Below are positions 37,523 to 48,700 of a stretch of DNA of 64,000 bases, in pieces. Position 1 is the first letter of the stretch. Every line of letters starts with the position of its first letter. The notes under the pieces are model-generated. The model was not told the origin of the DNA, made no database searches, and saw nothing but the letters and a program-made list of their open reading frames with translations. The stretch is from contig NC_056765.1 of NCBI RefSeq assembly GCF_018687715.1, positions 24,176,394 through 24,240,393 of the forward strand, written 5' to 3'. The position numbers and the translations under genes are program-made. The stretch comes from Carya illinoinensis. Its lineage: Eukaryota; Streptophyta; Magnoliopsida; Fagales; Juglandaceae.

Positions 37523-39425
37523 ATGGTGATATCTGGAAAAAGAGGCCGGAGGGGAAGAATTAGACCTCGACGTTCGCTCATAGTAGCGAGCGCTACTCAT
37601 GAAGCTCCAGTTCAGGTGCCTCCAACAAGGAGCCTAAGGGATTATGTCAATCCCATATTTAATACATCAACTGGAGCAGTACCAGCTGTGGGCTCTGAAG
37701 TTCCAGATTTGGTGCAATGCACAAGGAGCCTAAGAGATGAGGACGATACTTATGTTGATGCCTCACAGGAAGCAGTACCAGCAGTGGGCATAGAAGAGTC
37801 TCAACCCGAAGTTGAACAGCATGATGGAAATGAGGGGGCCAACAGCACAGGTTTGCCAGTATAGTATCAACCTGTTGCTCATAACATGTTGTTCAAGTTT
37901 ATTTGGTTGTGAACCAGCTTCCCCATTTAACTAGTTTATTGGTGTTATTCACAGTTACAGTGCCACCCATAAAAAAAAGAGGCAGAGGGCCTACTAAGGG
38001 TACTATGTTTGAGAGGTTACGAAAGATGGGGAAGATCCCATTAAATATAAAGGATGGGCATAGAGGCCCATCATGTGAAAATGCCACAATATTCACTAGT
38101 CGGGTGAGCTGGATTATAAGAGTACATGCGGATATGAGACATGCAAGTTGGAGTGTGATAGATGAGAAGGAGAAGCACGAGCTCATCAATCGTGTTAGAG
38201 TAGGGGTTCCAAAATTGGTGGTTTATGTTGTTATTTATGACATATTTGTTATGGTACATGTCGAATGACAGTTTGAATTTGATATAGTCACTATGTCTAT
38301 GCAGGCTGACTTCGTGTTGGATTGGAGTAGAGACAATCATCACGAAGCTGTGGTTAACACACTAGCTGATAGGTACAACGCTTACCACTATGAATTACAC
38401 AAGCACTACAAGAAATTTGATTCGCATGAGGAGGCATTAGCTGGTCGGAAGGAATGGGTGGAGCCACACGTATGGGAGTGGCTATGTGAAATGTGGGCCA
38501 GCCCCAAATTCAAGGTTTGGGAATCTGGTTTTATAAGAAGTTGCAATTTGAGCCCAATACAATTGAGTGAAGTTTTTTTCATCCATCTACAAATATATAC
38601 ATATTTATACATAAATACTAGTTTCAGGAGATCTCATACATAACTCTAAGTGCATGACAATATTGTTTGGTTGTCATATTTCAGGAGCAATCTCGTAGGA
38701 ACAGTAACAATAGGAAAAAATAGAAGATTAAACATACAAGTGGGAGGAAATCATTTGTTAGGCTTATGGAAGAGAGGGTAAGCTAGCTGTTTCTTTGTAG
38801 AAGTGAGTCCTATGTGTTATGGATAACCAATTGTTTGAGTTGGCTTAACTAAGTGGATGTTTATTTGAAGGGTGAGGAGGCTTGTAATATGATAGAGTTT
38901 TACAAAGAAACACACTGGTCCAATAAGAAGGGTAAATTCATCAATGCAGCTAGTGAACACAATTATGTGAGTTACCTTAATTTCCCTCTGATTTCTAAAT
39001 ATATTGTTATTTATGCATGTCAGATTTTAAAATAGCACTTACGGTGTTATTGTATTTTCTTTCAGAATCTGATGCTTGAGAGGTTGGGTGAGAAAGAAAC
39101 TGAAGAGGATGTTGAACTTGACAATGGTGATGTTTTCAAAGAGGTGTTGGGGTTCAAGTCTGGCTACGCACTAGGGCTGGGCCACTCTGTCATACTTGAG
39201 CCCTCCCCGTTCATGAAAAAGAACAAGGCATTCAAACGTATAGCTGAGGAGAATGCAAGGAACAAGGAATCTGCTGACTTATATAAGAGTAAACTAGAAG
39301 CACTGCTGGGTGATATGGCTGAGCTGCGAAAACAGTTTTCTGAGCATGACAAACAAATCATGGCCATATCATCACATTTGGGGTCAAGTAGGGAGTCTCA
39401 ACAAGAGACTCAAGGAGATGCATAA
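37523..39425 (+). pseudogene. TNP1-like CACTA protein gene (PF03004-like), six exons, one in-frame stop
   Basis: Exons inferred from GT-AG junctions are 37523-37850, 37955-38199, 38305-38514, 38685-38777, 38871-38966 and 39066-39425, all in phase, about 443 residues. Exon 1 is basic then acidic with a repeated TRSLRD motif. Exon 2 holds KKRGRGPTKGTMFERLRKMG. Exon 3 has the HKHYKKFDSHEEALAGRKEW stretch and WEWLCEMW. Exon 6 has LGFKSGYALGLG and a C-terminal coiled coil. The family is expected to bind subterminal repeats beside TNP2. The only lesion seen is TAG at 38721-38723 in exon 4, explained by CAG-to-TAG. Exons 3 and 4 match the 210- and 93-nt exons of the gene at 7145-8671. The first exon may extend upstream of the ATG chosen. 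Confidence 0.82.
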
Positions 39426-42030
39426 AATTCCTAATATATTGTAAAGGTTTTTTGAAGACAGTCATGGGGATATAACATGTTTTTGTTCCCCCTATTGGAA
39501 ATGGAAACAATTATAATGTATTTATTTTGATCAACTGTGGGGAAAGGTTGGGGGTCAAGTTTTGACTTGAAAAAAGGGATGGGAGGTGTTCCACTGTAAG
39601 TGGACATAGGTTTTTGTTTTGGGAATTCCATAAACTAGTTTAATATGGGAATGGGTACTAGATTAGCAGATGTGTTACCATCAGGTGATGGTTTGCTGCT
39701 GAATGAGTGAGTATATATTTCATTACAACTATGAAGTAGTGTTTGGAAGTTCTTGGATATTTGTTAAATGATTGGGTACAGATTGCTAATCTCCTTTATT
39801 TTTTCACTTCAGGGAAACACAAGTAGTGCATACACGGATCTGCATGTAAGGGTTCCAGCAGGTCTTATTTTTTTTCAGTGATGGAAGGATGTATTTGCTC
39901 ATACATGGAAGTATAATTGTTTGGCAACCACCATGCGAAGTGACCTACATAAGGTAATTCGATGTAGTTCGAGATTGGGTGATGGTAGCTAGAATTTTCT
40001 GTCAATATTCTTGGTTTAAATATACTGATTTTTGATATTTAGAATCCATGATGATGCTAATATATGCTCCTCAGGGTAGTCCACCAACAAATTCATTATG
40101 AGAAATCATTGTACATGTTTGTTGAAAATGCATCTGGTTAGGAAATGACTAGTGGGTTGAAATAGGTAATTAGGTGGATTACGAATTGGAGGGGAACCAC
40201 AGTAAGTATCTGTATTTAGTCAATTAATCAGATTGAATATGTCTGGTTTTGAAAAATTGGTTCATATTGTAACCCACATCAGATGATTACATATTGAAGT
40301 CCAGATTTGGGCTATGGAAATGTTAACATTGAAAAGGTTAGGGCAAAAGGTTTAAAATTCATTTACTTAAGACTCACATATTATATCAGAAGCATGAATG
40401 AGGAATCCACATGGCATGCAAAAATCCTCAGGCTTTCACGTGCATATATAATTCACTGGGTCACTCACTGGAGTTGTATGGCAAGTTAAGCAAATACACA
40501 CCATAACTAATTCTGGTATAATGATATATTTAGCACTACTGGTTAGGATTGGTTGTTTAAAAACATGTGTTGGAGCTGTAATGCATCCTCATTGGACACA
40601 GATATCACAATTTATATTTAAGTATGATTATCCCATGGTGTAGAAAAAACCAGACATGAAACTATAGGAAAGCCATAGGTATAAACAACTATCAATGATG
40701 CTTGCAGCATGAATATAGCAACTGGGTTTTCTTGCCCTGTTTTGCATAATGGACTGGGAATTATGCATTAATGAATTATAATTTTTCAACAACAAATGCC
40801 AACAAAAATATTAGGGATTACTAACTCAGCAGGTAACTGTTGGGGGGAAAATTGGGTTTAATAAGTATAGTTTAACTTTAGTTTGCAGGAATTCACAGTT
40901 ACATAACAGAAAATCTTCTTGAAAATTTGCTTGTATTCTCAATCAATACATCATTTCATTCCTGATAGTTTAGGACTTGCCATATTACACCACAGAATCT
41001 CAATAGATTCTTCTCCACTATATTGGCCATACATTCCAAACGGAAATGCCATCTACAATGATGAGTTTGTTGTTACTACCGTGTATATATACAAATGGAT
41101 ACCAAGGGTAATTGATAACAATGTGCCATAACCTTCATTGTGTCAACTGCACCCTCTTGTATTTGGTGTCAGTATAAACAATGTGAACTTGCTCTTGTTG
41201 GACAAAAACCTACTGATGCAGCAGGAAATTTCTGTCAGCTTCCTTGGGGATTGCATTCTAACATCCCTGGGTGGAATATTGTTCATATCCAGATATAATA
41301 AAAATTATTCTGCTGGATGGTTCCCGTGTCTTTGTTATCAATTGTTCTAAATATGTTGTTGATCCATGCTGAATTGTAGGGCTATAAACTGCTGTTGCTA
41401 GTGTTTTAAAAAGAGTCATAACATCATGTATGACTCTTTTTAGGTCTTTTTCATTCAGCCAGTGGATATTTTCTGGTATAGAGAGGCATGTGGGCATCAA
41501 GAGCAGCTGGTAGTATCAATGTATCCTGGTGAGATCAACCATGAAATATGTCATACCTTTTTTTCAATGGAGCTACCAGTGAACATACGTTGGAGGAAGT
41601 TATTCTGCTGGAAGTCTATGCATGTAGAACTGTGTAGTTGTTGTATGCATATTCCCAAAAGTAGTTGTTAAAAACGCTGATGACCCTCTTCTCCTTCCCA
41701 CAAGGTAAACATTAATGTTTTTCCATTTCCTTCAAAGACTATGCATATGGGAACATTCCTGATCAATGTTGTAAATATATATATGACCTAAATGTTTTGA
41801 ATGGATTTGCTGTCTGTATCCCAGCTGAGTTATGTTTAATGAGTGGATGTTGTAAGAAACATCATTGTAATTAATGTTGTTCATTATGTTTACTGAAGTT
41901 GTGGGAGAATTATTGGTAAATGGTGGTGTCTATCTCGATCAACTCATGGATAACAGAACTCGTGGGAATCAATATATAGTAGGAGAATCCATAAAAGGTT
42001 CCTTGCCACATGATGTCTCCATGTAAAATA
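39426..42030. other. Non-coding right part of the giant CACTA element
   Basis: No gene recognised. A perfect 13-bp stem-loop lies at 41408-41441. Confidence 0.4.
41408..41441 (+). repeat. Perfect 13-bp stem-loop
   Basis: AAAAAGAGTCATA (41408-41420) pairs exactly with TATGACTCTTTTT (41429-41441) across an 8-base loop. Confidence 0.9.
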
Positions 42031-42762
42031 TAGGTATTACATGGAATATGGTTGTGGGGAAAAAATCACCCACTAAAACTTCGACACATTTCCTAAAGGT
42101 ATTTCTCATGGAAAAAGTTTTTTGCCTAGGAGTGAAGTTTTGTGGGGAAAAAAAAAACTCTTTCTCAGGCAATATATTAAGGTTTTCTCCACGGCACTTA
42201 ATTCATGGAAATTAAGTAATTCCCACCGTCACAATCATGGGTAATCAACAAATATATGAATGAAGCAGGGCTTATTTGCCACAAAACAAGTAGTGGGTAA
42301 TAATTATCCCCACAAAATTCATTTGTCACTGTTGCCCCTTTACCCACGAATTTTTAAGGCAAATGTGCTTCATTACCCACGAGTACCACTTATGGGAATA
42401 ATACCGTTGCACAAGGGTAGCGCTGGTGGGAATTACTCCATTGCCTATGAGTTGTATTGTTGGGAATTATACCTTTTCCCACGGGTGAATTTAGTGGCAT
42501 TATCTATTTTACCCATGATATTGATAGCAATTTTATTGCCTTTTGCGATGAAGTGTAGAGGATTTAACCACGGAACATTCCGTGGTTAAAAACGTTTAGT
42601 CCCCACCAATTAGAGTTATCATGGGAAATGGAAGCATTTGCGGCGAATTATACGCCACGAGACTCCCACGGGCAGAACTTGTGGGAAAAAGAATATTCCC
42701 GCCAAAACCTAGCTTTTTGGCACGAAAACCCCCCCTGGGGAACCTTAATATTTCTTGTAGTG
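42030..42762 (+). repeat. Right subterminal repeats and terminus of the giant CACTA element
   Basis: Many short copies of GTGGGAATTA/TACCCACGA-type words in both orientations (TTACCCACGAGT, GTTGGGAATTATACC, TTTTCCCACGGGTG) lead to the terminal TATTTCTTGTAGTG. They are the presumed transposase-complex binding region of this family. Confidence 0.7.
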
Positions 42763-42773
42763 ATAGTAGAGCT

Positions 42774-42942
42774 TGTGATATCCCATATGATAAGTGAGGG
42801 TAGTTGGTATATAGGATCTCACATTGTTTAGAAAGAAGAAGTTTTTGCTCATTATGATATTTCAATATGGGCCCAATTGTATTATTAACTAGTCTTTTTG
42901 GAGTATAGGCTAGTAGTTTGGGCATTCCATTATGTCGTTACA
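42774..42942 (+). mobile_element. Small LTR-like remnant
   Basis: TGTGATATCCC...TCGTTACA has the TG...CA form and the word content of small plant LTRs, about 169 bases. Flanking five-base duplications do not match, so this is tentative. Confidence 0.3.
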
Positions 42943-43309
42943 TATATATACATTAATTAGGTTATCATAGGTTTTAATTGGCCTTGATCAGTGGAGATGA
43001 ATTGAGGGTATACTTGCATGTATGCATTTTCAAATCTTGTATATGCTACATCATATATTTCCTTTCGCTTATTTGAGGGGTAGAAACCATTATTGTAATA
43101 CCCAAGTTTTGTGTCAAGCTATTTTTTTTTTTTTAAAAATAGATTTATATTTGCTAAAAGTCCATGTGAATTTTCAAATATGTTTATTTTTTTAAATAGA
43201 CTACGGGCCTAAAAATCTCTGTTTTGGTAGATTATAATTATTTTTGGGTTTGATATTTAGGTTAAAAGTCTTTTTATAGGTCAAGATAAATTTTTGAATC
43301 ACTACAAGA

Positions 43310-43565
43310 AAAAGGATTTTTTGCAGCGATTTTAATATCGTTGAAAATAAAATCGCCGCATTAAGTCATCAATTTCAGCAATTTTGATATTGCTGCAGCG
43401 TTTTGACATCAAATTTTAAAAGTAATCTTTTGCAGTGATTTTTTCATTTTTTGCAACAAAAAAATTCGTCACAATATATAAACTGAGATTTTGCAGCAAT
43501 GTTTCACTTTTCACAATGGACAAAATAGCTGCAAATGATTAATAATGTATTGCAGCGAAACATAA
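43310..43565 (+). repeat. Left subterminal GCAGCG repeats
   Basis: Repeated words TTTGCAGCGATTTT, TTGCAGCAAT and TATTGCAGCGAAAC occur in alternating context just inside the left terminus. The same vocabulary is found at the right end. Confidence 0.75.
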
Positions 43566-43835
43566 ATAGCTGGAAATGTGATTTTAAACCCTCTAGCGCG
43601 AAGTTTAATTTCTCTTTTCCCCCTCCCTTCAATTTTCCCTCGTATGGTACTCACATATCCCGATTCCCCTTTCTTCCCAAATTCGTTTCTCCATTTTCGT
43701 TCTTACTGCAACTGACCATTTACCTTGGGTAGGAGGGGAGCATGAATCAATACTAAATCCTCAGTAGCTCTCATCGTCGATGGTAGATGTTTTGTTGGTA
43801 ATACGAATATGGGATTGAAGTTGACATTGTTATCG

Positions 43836-43961
43836 GTAAGTATACATTAAACCCTTTGGAGAAACCTAATTTCAGCAATCCGTCTTAGTGGGTAGGCGTT
43901 TACGTCAAGCCCTTTCTCTGTAAAGCCTTAAGCCCCAACTTTTTCTTCTTTCCTTCCCTAG
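43836..43961 (+). other. Probable 5'-UTR intron of the carried small gene
   Basis: The donor TATCG|GTAAGTAT at 43836 and the acceptor TCCTTCCCTAG ending at 43961 frame a 126-base intron with a pyrimidine-rich 3' part. The exon after it leads to the ATG at 43997. Confidence 0.5.
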
Positions 43962-43996
43962 AAATATAATTGGAATCAAGTAATAGAAGGCAAAAA

Positions 43997-44256
43997 ATGG
44001 GGAAGAGTTTCGCTCTGATTCAGACTGTCACCACCGCCGGAGCCTTTTCTGTCGTTTTCTTCTGGTAAATCAAAACTTCCCCATCTTCCTTCTCACCTTT
44101 CCGTCACTTTCTCGGGAAGTTAAGCTCAATGCAAACTCTCTCAGGTACAGGTTCATGTTCGGCCGAGAGTCTGCCAGTAAGGAGCTCGACGACTTGATTG
44201 AAAGTCTTCGCCGCGGAAACACTAATTCTGCTGCTTCTTCGCCTCCCCATTCCTAA
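43997..44256 (+). CDS. Small conserved-looking membrane protein, 59 aa, two coding exons, inside a CACTA element
   Basis: Exons 43997-44064 and 44145-44256 join at TG|G (Trp) with a GT donor at 44065 and a CTCTCTCAG acceptor. The product begins MGKSFALIQTVTTAGAFSVV and has one hydrophobic segment at about residues 5-28. It then becomes charged and helical (GRESASKELDDLIESLRRGN) and ends in a Ser/Pro tail (SSPPHS). It looks like a small ubiquitous plant protein of unknown function, though I cannot name the family. The spliced frame has no lesion. Downstream, 45095-45146 looks like a 3'-UTR exon (TTGGCAG before, GTTTTG after). Retained introns argue for DNA-level capture, not retroposition. Whether it is expressed is unknown. 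Confidence 0.7.
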
Positions 44257-47200
44257 ATGGTATTACCCTCTCTCTCTTTTGGTTCATTCTGCATTGTGGG
44301 TATTCTTGTTTTTTCAATTTGATAGAGAACTTAAGCTATTTGGTATCTCAAAAACTGGTTCTTTTGCTTGTCTCTGATTGTGTTTAAGGAGTATCACAAT
44401 ATATTGTGATGGAAGTTTGGGATGAGCTTGAATCTCTCAAATTTTTTTTTGCCAATAAAAAAATAAAAAATAAAAAACAAAGGTTTGGGATGAACTTGAA
44501 GTGGGTATTATTTGATTTGCAATAACGCTAGAGTTCTATACATAGGATCTCACTCTGCAAGATTGAGTCTTGGCGATAATGTGAAGATAACATCATAACA
44601 CATAGAATGAATGTGATGGTATCATTATGTTGTGATTTTGAATTACCTGGTATATATTTTTTAAGGGTAAATTACGTGTTAGATTCTAAACTAATTGTAA
44701 TTAATCTTAGTCCTTTTCAAAAAAGTACTCTGTCTTAGTTACATATTAGGTTTTCCTCTTGGTTTCTCAGATTGTATCTTTGGAATTTGACCCATTTGTG
44801 GAAATCTAGAAAATAAAATGAGCCTCTCACAACGTTATCCTACCTTTTTTTCATAAATTCAAGCGTTTGGACTTTTGTTTTACCATGTATATTCTCATGA
44901 AAAATCTCAGTTTTGCTGATGTTCCCTTCGAGGTTAATCATTGGTCTTTCCCTATCATGGGTCTTAACTTCCTTTAAGATAACAAAAAGATCCTAGGTGA
45001 AAAATGAAGAATTTTGTCCTCTTTGAAGCTAAACATCTGAGAAAGAGTTTTCTTTTTTAGTTGCTCATTAGTTGATGTTTGTTAATCTTGGCAGTGCTGG
45101 TGGCAACATAGACTTGTTGCACCAAAATTAAAGGATTTATGGAAGGTTTTGAAGTTTTGAGGTTTTGATCTATGTTAGCTTATGATCTTTTCAAGATTCT
45201 CTCTTGTATATTAGCATGCTATATTAATTTTGTAGGACAACAATCACTACTTGGTAATGGCATTATACCTATCTGGGTTGAGCTGCTTTAAAAGCCAAGT
45301 TATAAATGAAACTAAGATTTCCAATATGTTAGTTCTTAGATTTATTGCGTCTTTTATGCCCTGGTCATTTTGATCTTTATATATGTCTAAGAAGCAAGAA
45401 ATGAATCCATGGAAGAGGTGTGTAGATGATGTTGCTGCTTCTGATATGCTCACACCATTATTGATTGTTTTTGTGCTAAGCTCATTAATTTGTGTAATTG
45501 TACTGGGTGTGTACATGCTAGCCTATACCATGTGTATGCATGCTACTGAATTTAGGCTATAATTAGTAGTAGATATCATTGTTTTATGCCATATGATTGA
45601 AGTAGTTGGATGATATGAAATACGTGCATGCCAAACCCATACCAAGTATTATCTAGAGTAAATTGATGGATACAGAGAATATTTTAGTTGTTGTTATTCC
45701 ATATATATTTTTTTTAAATTTCCTATGCATGTGTTTCTGTATGTATAATGTAACCATGGCCATATAATGTAAATTAAAAAATTGATGGTGGTTTACTGAT
45801 TTGTTAAATTTAGGTTGGAAATAGAAAATATGATTTGTTAAATTTACTGCTCTTATTTTTGCTAGTCTTTCTAGTTGATTTTTATGAAAATGTTGACTTG
45901 CTATAGAGGTTTTTGATTAATGGGTTTCCCAAACTCCTGATATGTTATATAACATATAATGGCGATTGACTTTTCCTGATCTTTGTTCCCTGCCAATCCG
46001 AAGTTACCAGCTCTGTTATTTTTTCTTTTAGTTTTTTGCTGCTCAAGTGGTTTTATTTGGTTTTTCAATAACGCAACTCGGATTCATATTTTAGCTAAAT
46101 GAGTCAAAAGAACAAGAAGTGATTGATGTTTAAAGGCAAATGGTTTGTGTATTCTAATAGCATGTATAATAATTGCTTATTAACAAATTGAATCTTGTAC
46201 TGCGCATGTGCCTCATCTAATCCTCGAGTAGATTGCCAGGTTAAGCCTTGTGGTACCCCTTAAAAAGTGGTTTCTTTTTCAATAGTGGATGGCAAAGCCC
46301 AACCAATGGAAGCAGATAAGTCATTTCTTAATTGCTCAATTAGCATTTCTTTTGTTAGTCATGGATAAATTGTTAAACTTTTGTGCAAAACAGGGCCTGT
46401 AATTCTTGGTAAGGGAACTGAGATGGGTGTGTGGGAAGAGGAAAGAAAGTATGGGACTTCTTAGAGTTAATCTTTCTGGCTTTTAACCATCCCTGAAGAG
46501 AGTTATGTAATGATGTGGACTCTGAAAGTCCACATTGAAGCAAGTAGCTAATGTGGGACTATGTGAGTGAGATAAACATGCACAACCTTGTTGTGAATAT
46601 TTAGAGTTAACTATCGTTCATTTTCTCGTCCTATATTGTGTAATATCAGTCGTGGATCTGTTTAGCTTTTAGACTCTACAGTCTATAAAATACAATATTT
46701 ACTTTCTAAATGAATATACTTGATGCTATATTTTCCTCTTCTCATGCCCTCGTTTTTATAATGCCATGACAGTGAGAGAATCCAGGTGTTATTGACAAGT
46801 GTTGCATACGTTCATTTAAATCTTGCTATGCAAAGTTTTTCAGGTAACATTATGTAGTTGCTCAATCTGATTTTGGGTAAATGGTTTCTTTCTCTCTTTC
46901 TTTTTTTCTTTTTTGACATGTAAATGGAAATTGACTTTGTATCTTATGTAATCCAAAAATGGGAAAAACTAACACAATAAATGGATAGCGTTAACAGTTT
47001 ATTGGAATTCATACCTATTGATTCAAATAGATTGAGCTGGCCTGCAATGAGAGATTAACTAAAGGTAGAGAACAAAAGAATTACAGCAGTTAAAATAGTA
47101 CCAGATTTCCTTAATTGCTAGAAATCAGGAGACTCAAGGCCGGAAAATTATCTTGCTTACTGGAAGAAGATGAATAGATTGACTGATTAATAAACTTCTT

Positions 47201-47640
47201 TGTAGTTTATTGTTTTTGAGATGCTTGTGGTGGGTGAAAATTCCAGCTTTTTTGTACTTTCTTGTTCTCTTCCATTTCTAAGTAAATTCCTATCATTTCT
47301 ACATTCTTAACCCATGATCTTTATGTATCTTTCATGTAGAAAACTGAATGGCCTTTATTGGATAGCAAGCATGTTATAGTTGGAGGTGGCTTTGCTGGAA
47401 CATCTTATTCATTTTTGCAAAGAATAGGTGCAATAAGGGTTGGATGATTAGAGAAATTTTAGCAGTACTTTAAAATGTATCAAGCTACCCCTCCGTCTAT
47501 ATAAATTATAATGTAAATGAATTTATAATTTGACTTGGGTAAGGATCCTTGAGTACTTTGTTGTTATTTTCTATGTACCCTTTGTATTATTAAGTAAAGG
47601 GAATTAAATCCTAGCTGATCTACTAACTTTACTTCTAATA
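44257..47640. other. 3' part and filler of the 5.1-kb CACTA element
   Basis: No further coding exon recognised. A donor-like GTATTACC directly after the stop codon, and exon-like pieces at 45095-45146 and near 47341, suggest 3'-UTR exons of the carried gene. The rest is AT-rich. Confidence 0.4.
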
Positions 47641-47652
47641 CAAGTGAAAAAA

Positions 47653-47682
47653 ATTACTGAAACTGTATGTTTCAGTAGTAAT
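47653..47682 (+). repeat. Stem-loop bordering the right subterminal repeats
   Basis: ATTACTGAAAC, loop TGTAT, then GTTTCAGTAGTAAT. The stem has one 3-base bulge. A related stem-loop with the same loop occurs at 63066-63098. Confidence 0.8.
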
Positions 47683-47699
47683 TTTTTTTTTAATTTTGT

Positions 47700-48424
47700 A
47701 ATTAAGTATTTGCAGCGATTTTAGTCGATGCAAATAGGCCAAAATTCGTTGCAAATAATTAGTTTCAGCGATTTTAGTCTTTGAAAAAAATGCAAAATGC
47801 AACAAAGGAAGCAAGCGTTGCTTTTGGGCATTTGCAGCGCTTTTTGATTTTTTGCAGCGATTTTAGTCCTTGCAAAAAATATTAAATGCAACAAAAGAGC
47901 AAGCGCTGCTTCTGATATAGTACATTTGTAACGTTTTTATAGAAATTTGCAGCGATAAATAGACGCTGCAAAAAGTATTAAAAGCAGCGCTAGATTGGTA
48001 TGTTGCTTTTGATGTACACAAATTGCAGCGCTTATAAATCAATTGCAGCGATTTTAAGTGTTGCAAAAAATGGCAAAAGCAACGAACTAAATGTAGCGCT
48101 GCTGTTGTTGGGAGGCTATTGCAGTGAAATTTAATGATATAGCAAGGATAAATTTCGCTGCAATTTATCAAATGCAGCGCCATGGCAGTCACATGGGGTG
48201 GCCTTTTGCAGCGTGAAATTAGTGACTTTGTAGCGGTTTAAAAACGCTGCAAATGAAGTCTTTTGCAGCGTTTTTTTAATAACATTGCTATTGATTAAAA
48301 ATATCACTTTTATACTGTCGAACATGCAAGGAGGGTAATAACGTTGTAATTGATCAATTACAGCGTTTTTTGAATGTATTTGCAATGATTTTAAGCGCTG
48401 CAAAAGGGCTAATTTCTTGTAGTG
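47700..48424 (+). repeat. Right subterminal GCAGCG repeats and terminus
   Basis: Roughly twenty copies of TTGCAGCG, CGCTGCAA and AAATGCAACAAA-type words in both orientations, often paired around GCGCTGCTTTTG, end in TTTCTTGTAGTG. Confidence 0.85.
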
Positions 48425-48692
48425 AATAAATTAAATTATTTATTTATTTATTTTTTTGAGTTTGAGTCGAGGTCTAAAATTAAGGAAAGATCCCTTTTAT
48501 TAATTTTTTACACTATCCAAACCGTGGGCCCAAATATTTGAATGGGCCCTACCTGATCACCCATATGCCCAATCCCATTCCCGTGTGAACCCACTATTAA
48601 GATCTTTTTCTTCATGCACACTTCGATCATGTCCATTTCCCCCTTCATGCACATCTCTCCTCTCCTCTCTAGGGTTTTTGTTTTCAAATGCC

Positions 48693-48700
48693 TATATATA
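48693..48700 (+). promoter_or_regulatory. TATA box of the old LTR
   Basis: TATATATA in an otherwise C/T-rich stretch, followed by a leader with AACTTCAAGCCGC. Its position within the interrupted LTR fits a U3 promoter. Inference only. Confidence 0.4.

Larger units (their letters stand above)
22950..42762 (+). mobile_element. Giant CACTA transposon, 19.8 kb, TSD ATA
   Basis: The left end CACTACAAGAAATAAGGG and the right end (other strand) CACTACAAGAAATATTAAGG share 14 terminal bases. ATA flanks both sides (22947-22949 and 42763-42765). Subterminal blocks rich in CCCACGA/GTGGGAAT words are seen at both ends. It carries a decayed TNP2-type gene (28807-32502) and a TNP1-like gene (37523-39425) in the same orientation, a 100-bp satellite and long introns or non-coding filler. 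It is unusually long for a CACTA element, but the matching ends and TSD support a single unit. Confidence 0.88.
43300..48424 (+). mobile_element. Non-autonomous CACTA transposon, 5.1 kb, TSD AAT, carrying a host-like gene
   Basis: The left end CACTACAAGAAAAAGG and the right end (other strand) CACTACAAGAAATTAG are followed inward by TTTTGCAGCG words. AAT flanks both sides (43297-43299 and 48425-48427). Subterminal TTGCAGCG/CGCTGCAA repeats fill 43310-43560 and 47700-48420. No TNP1 or TNP2 sequence is present. Instead the interior has a small intron-containing coding gene (43997-44256) and exon-like untranslated pieces, so it has the form of a Pack-CACTA. A terminus of the same family lies at 63050-63845. 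Confidence 0.88.
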
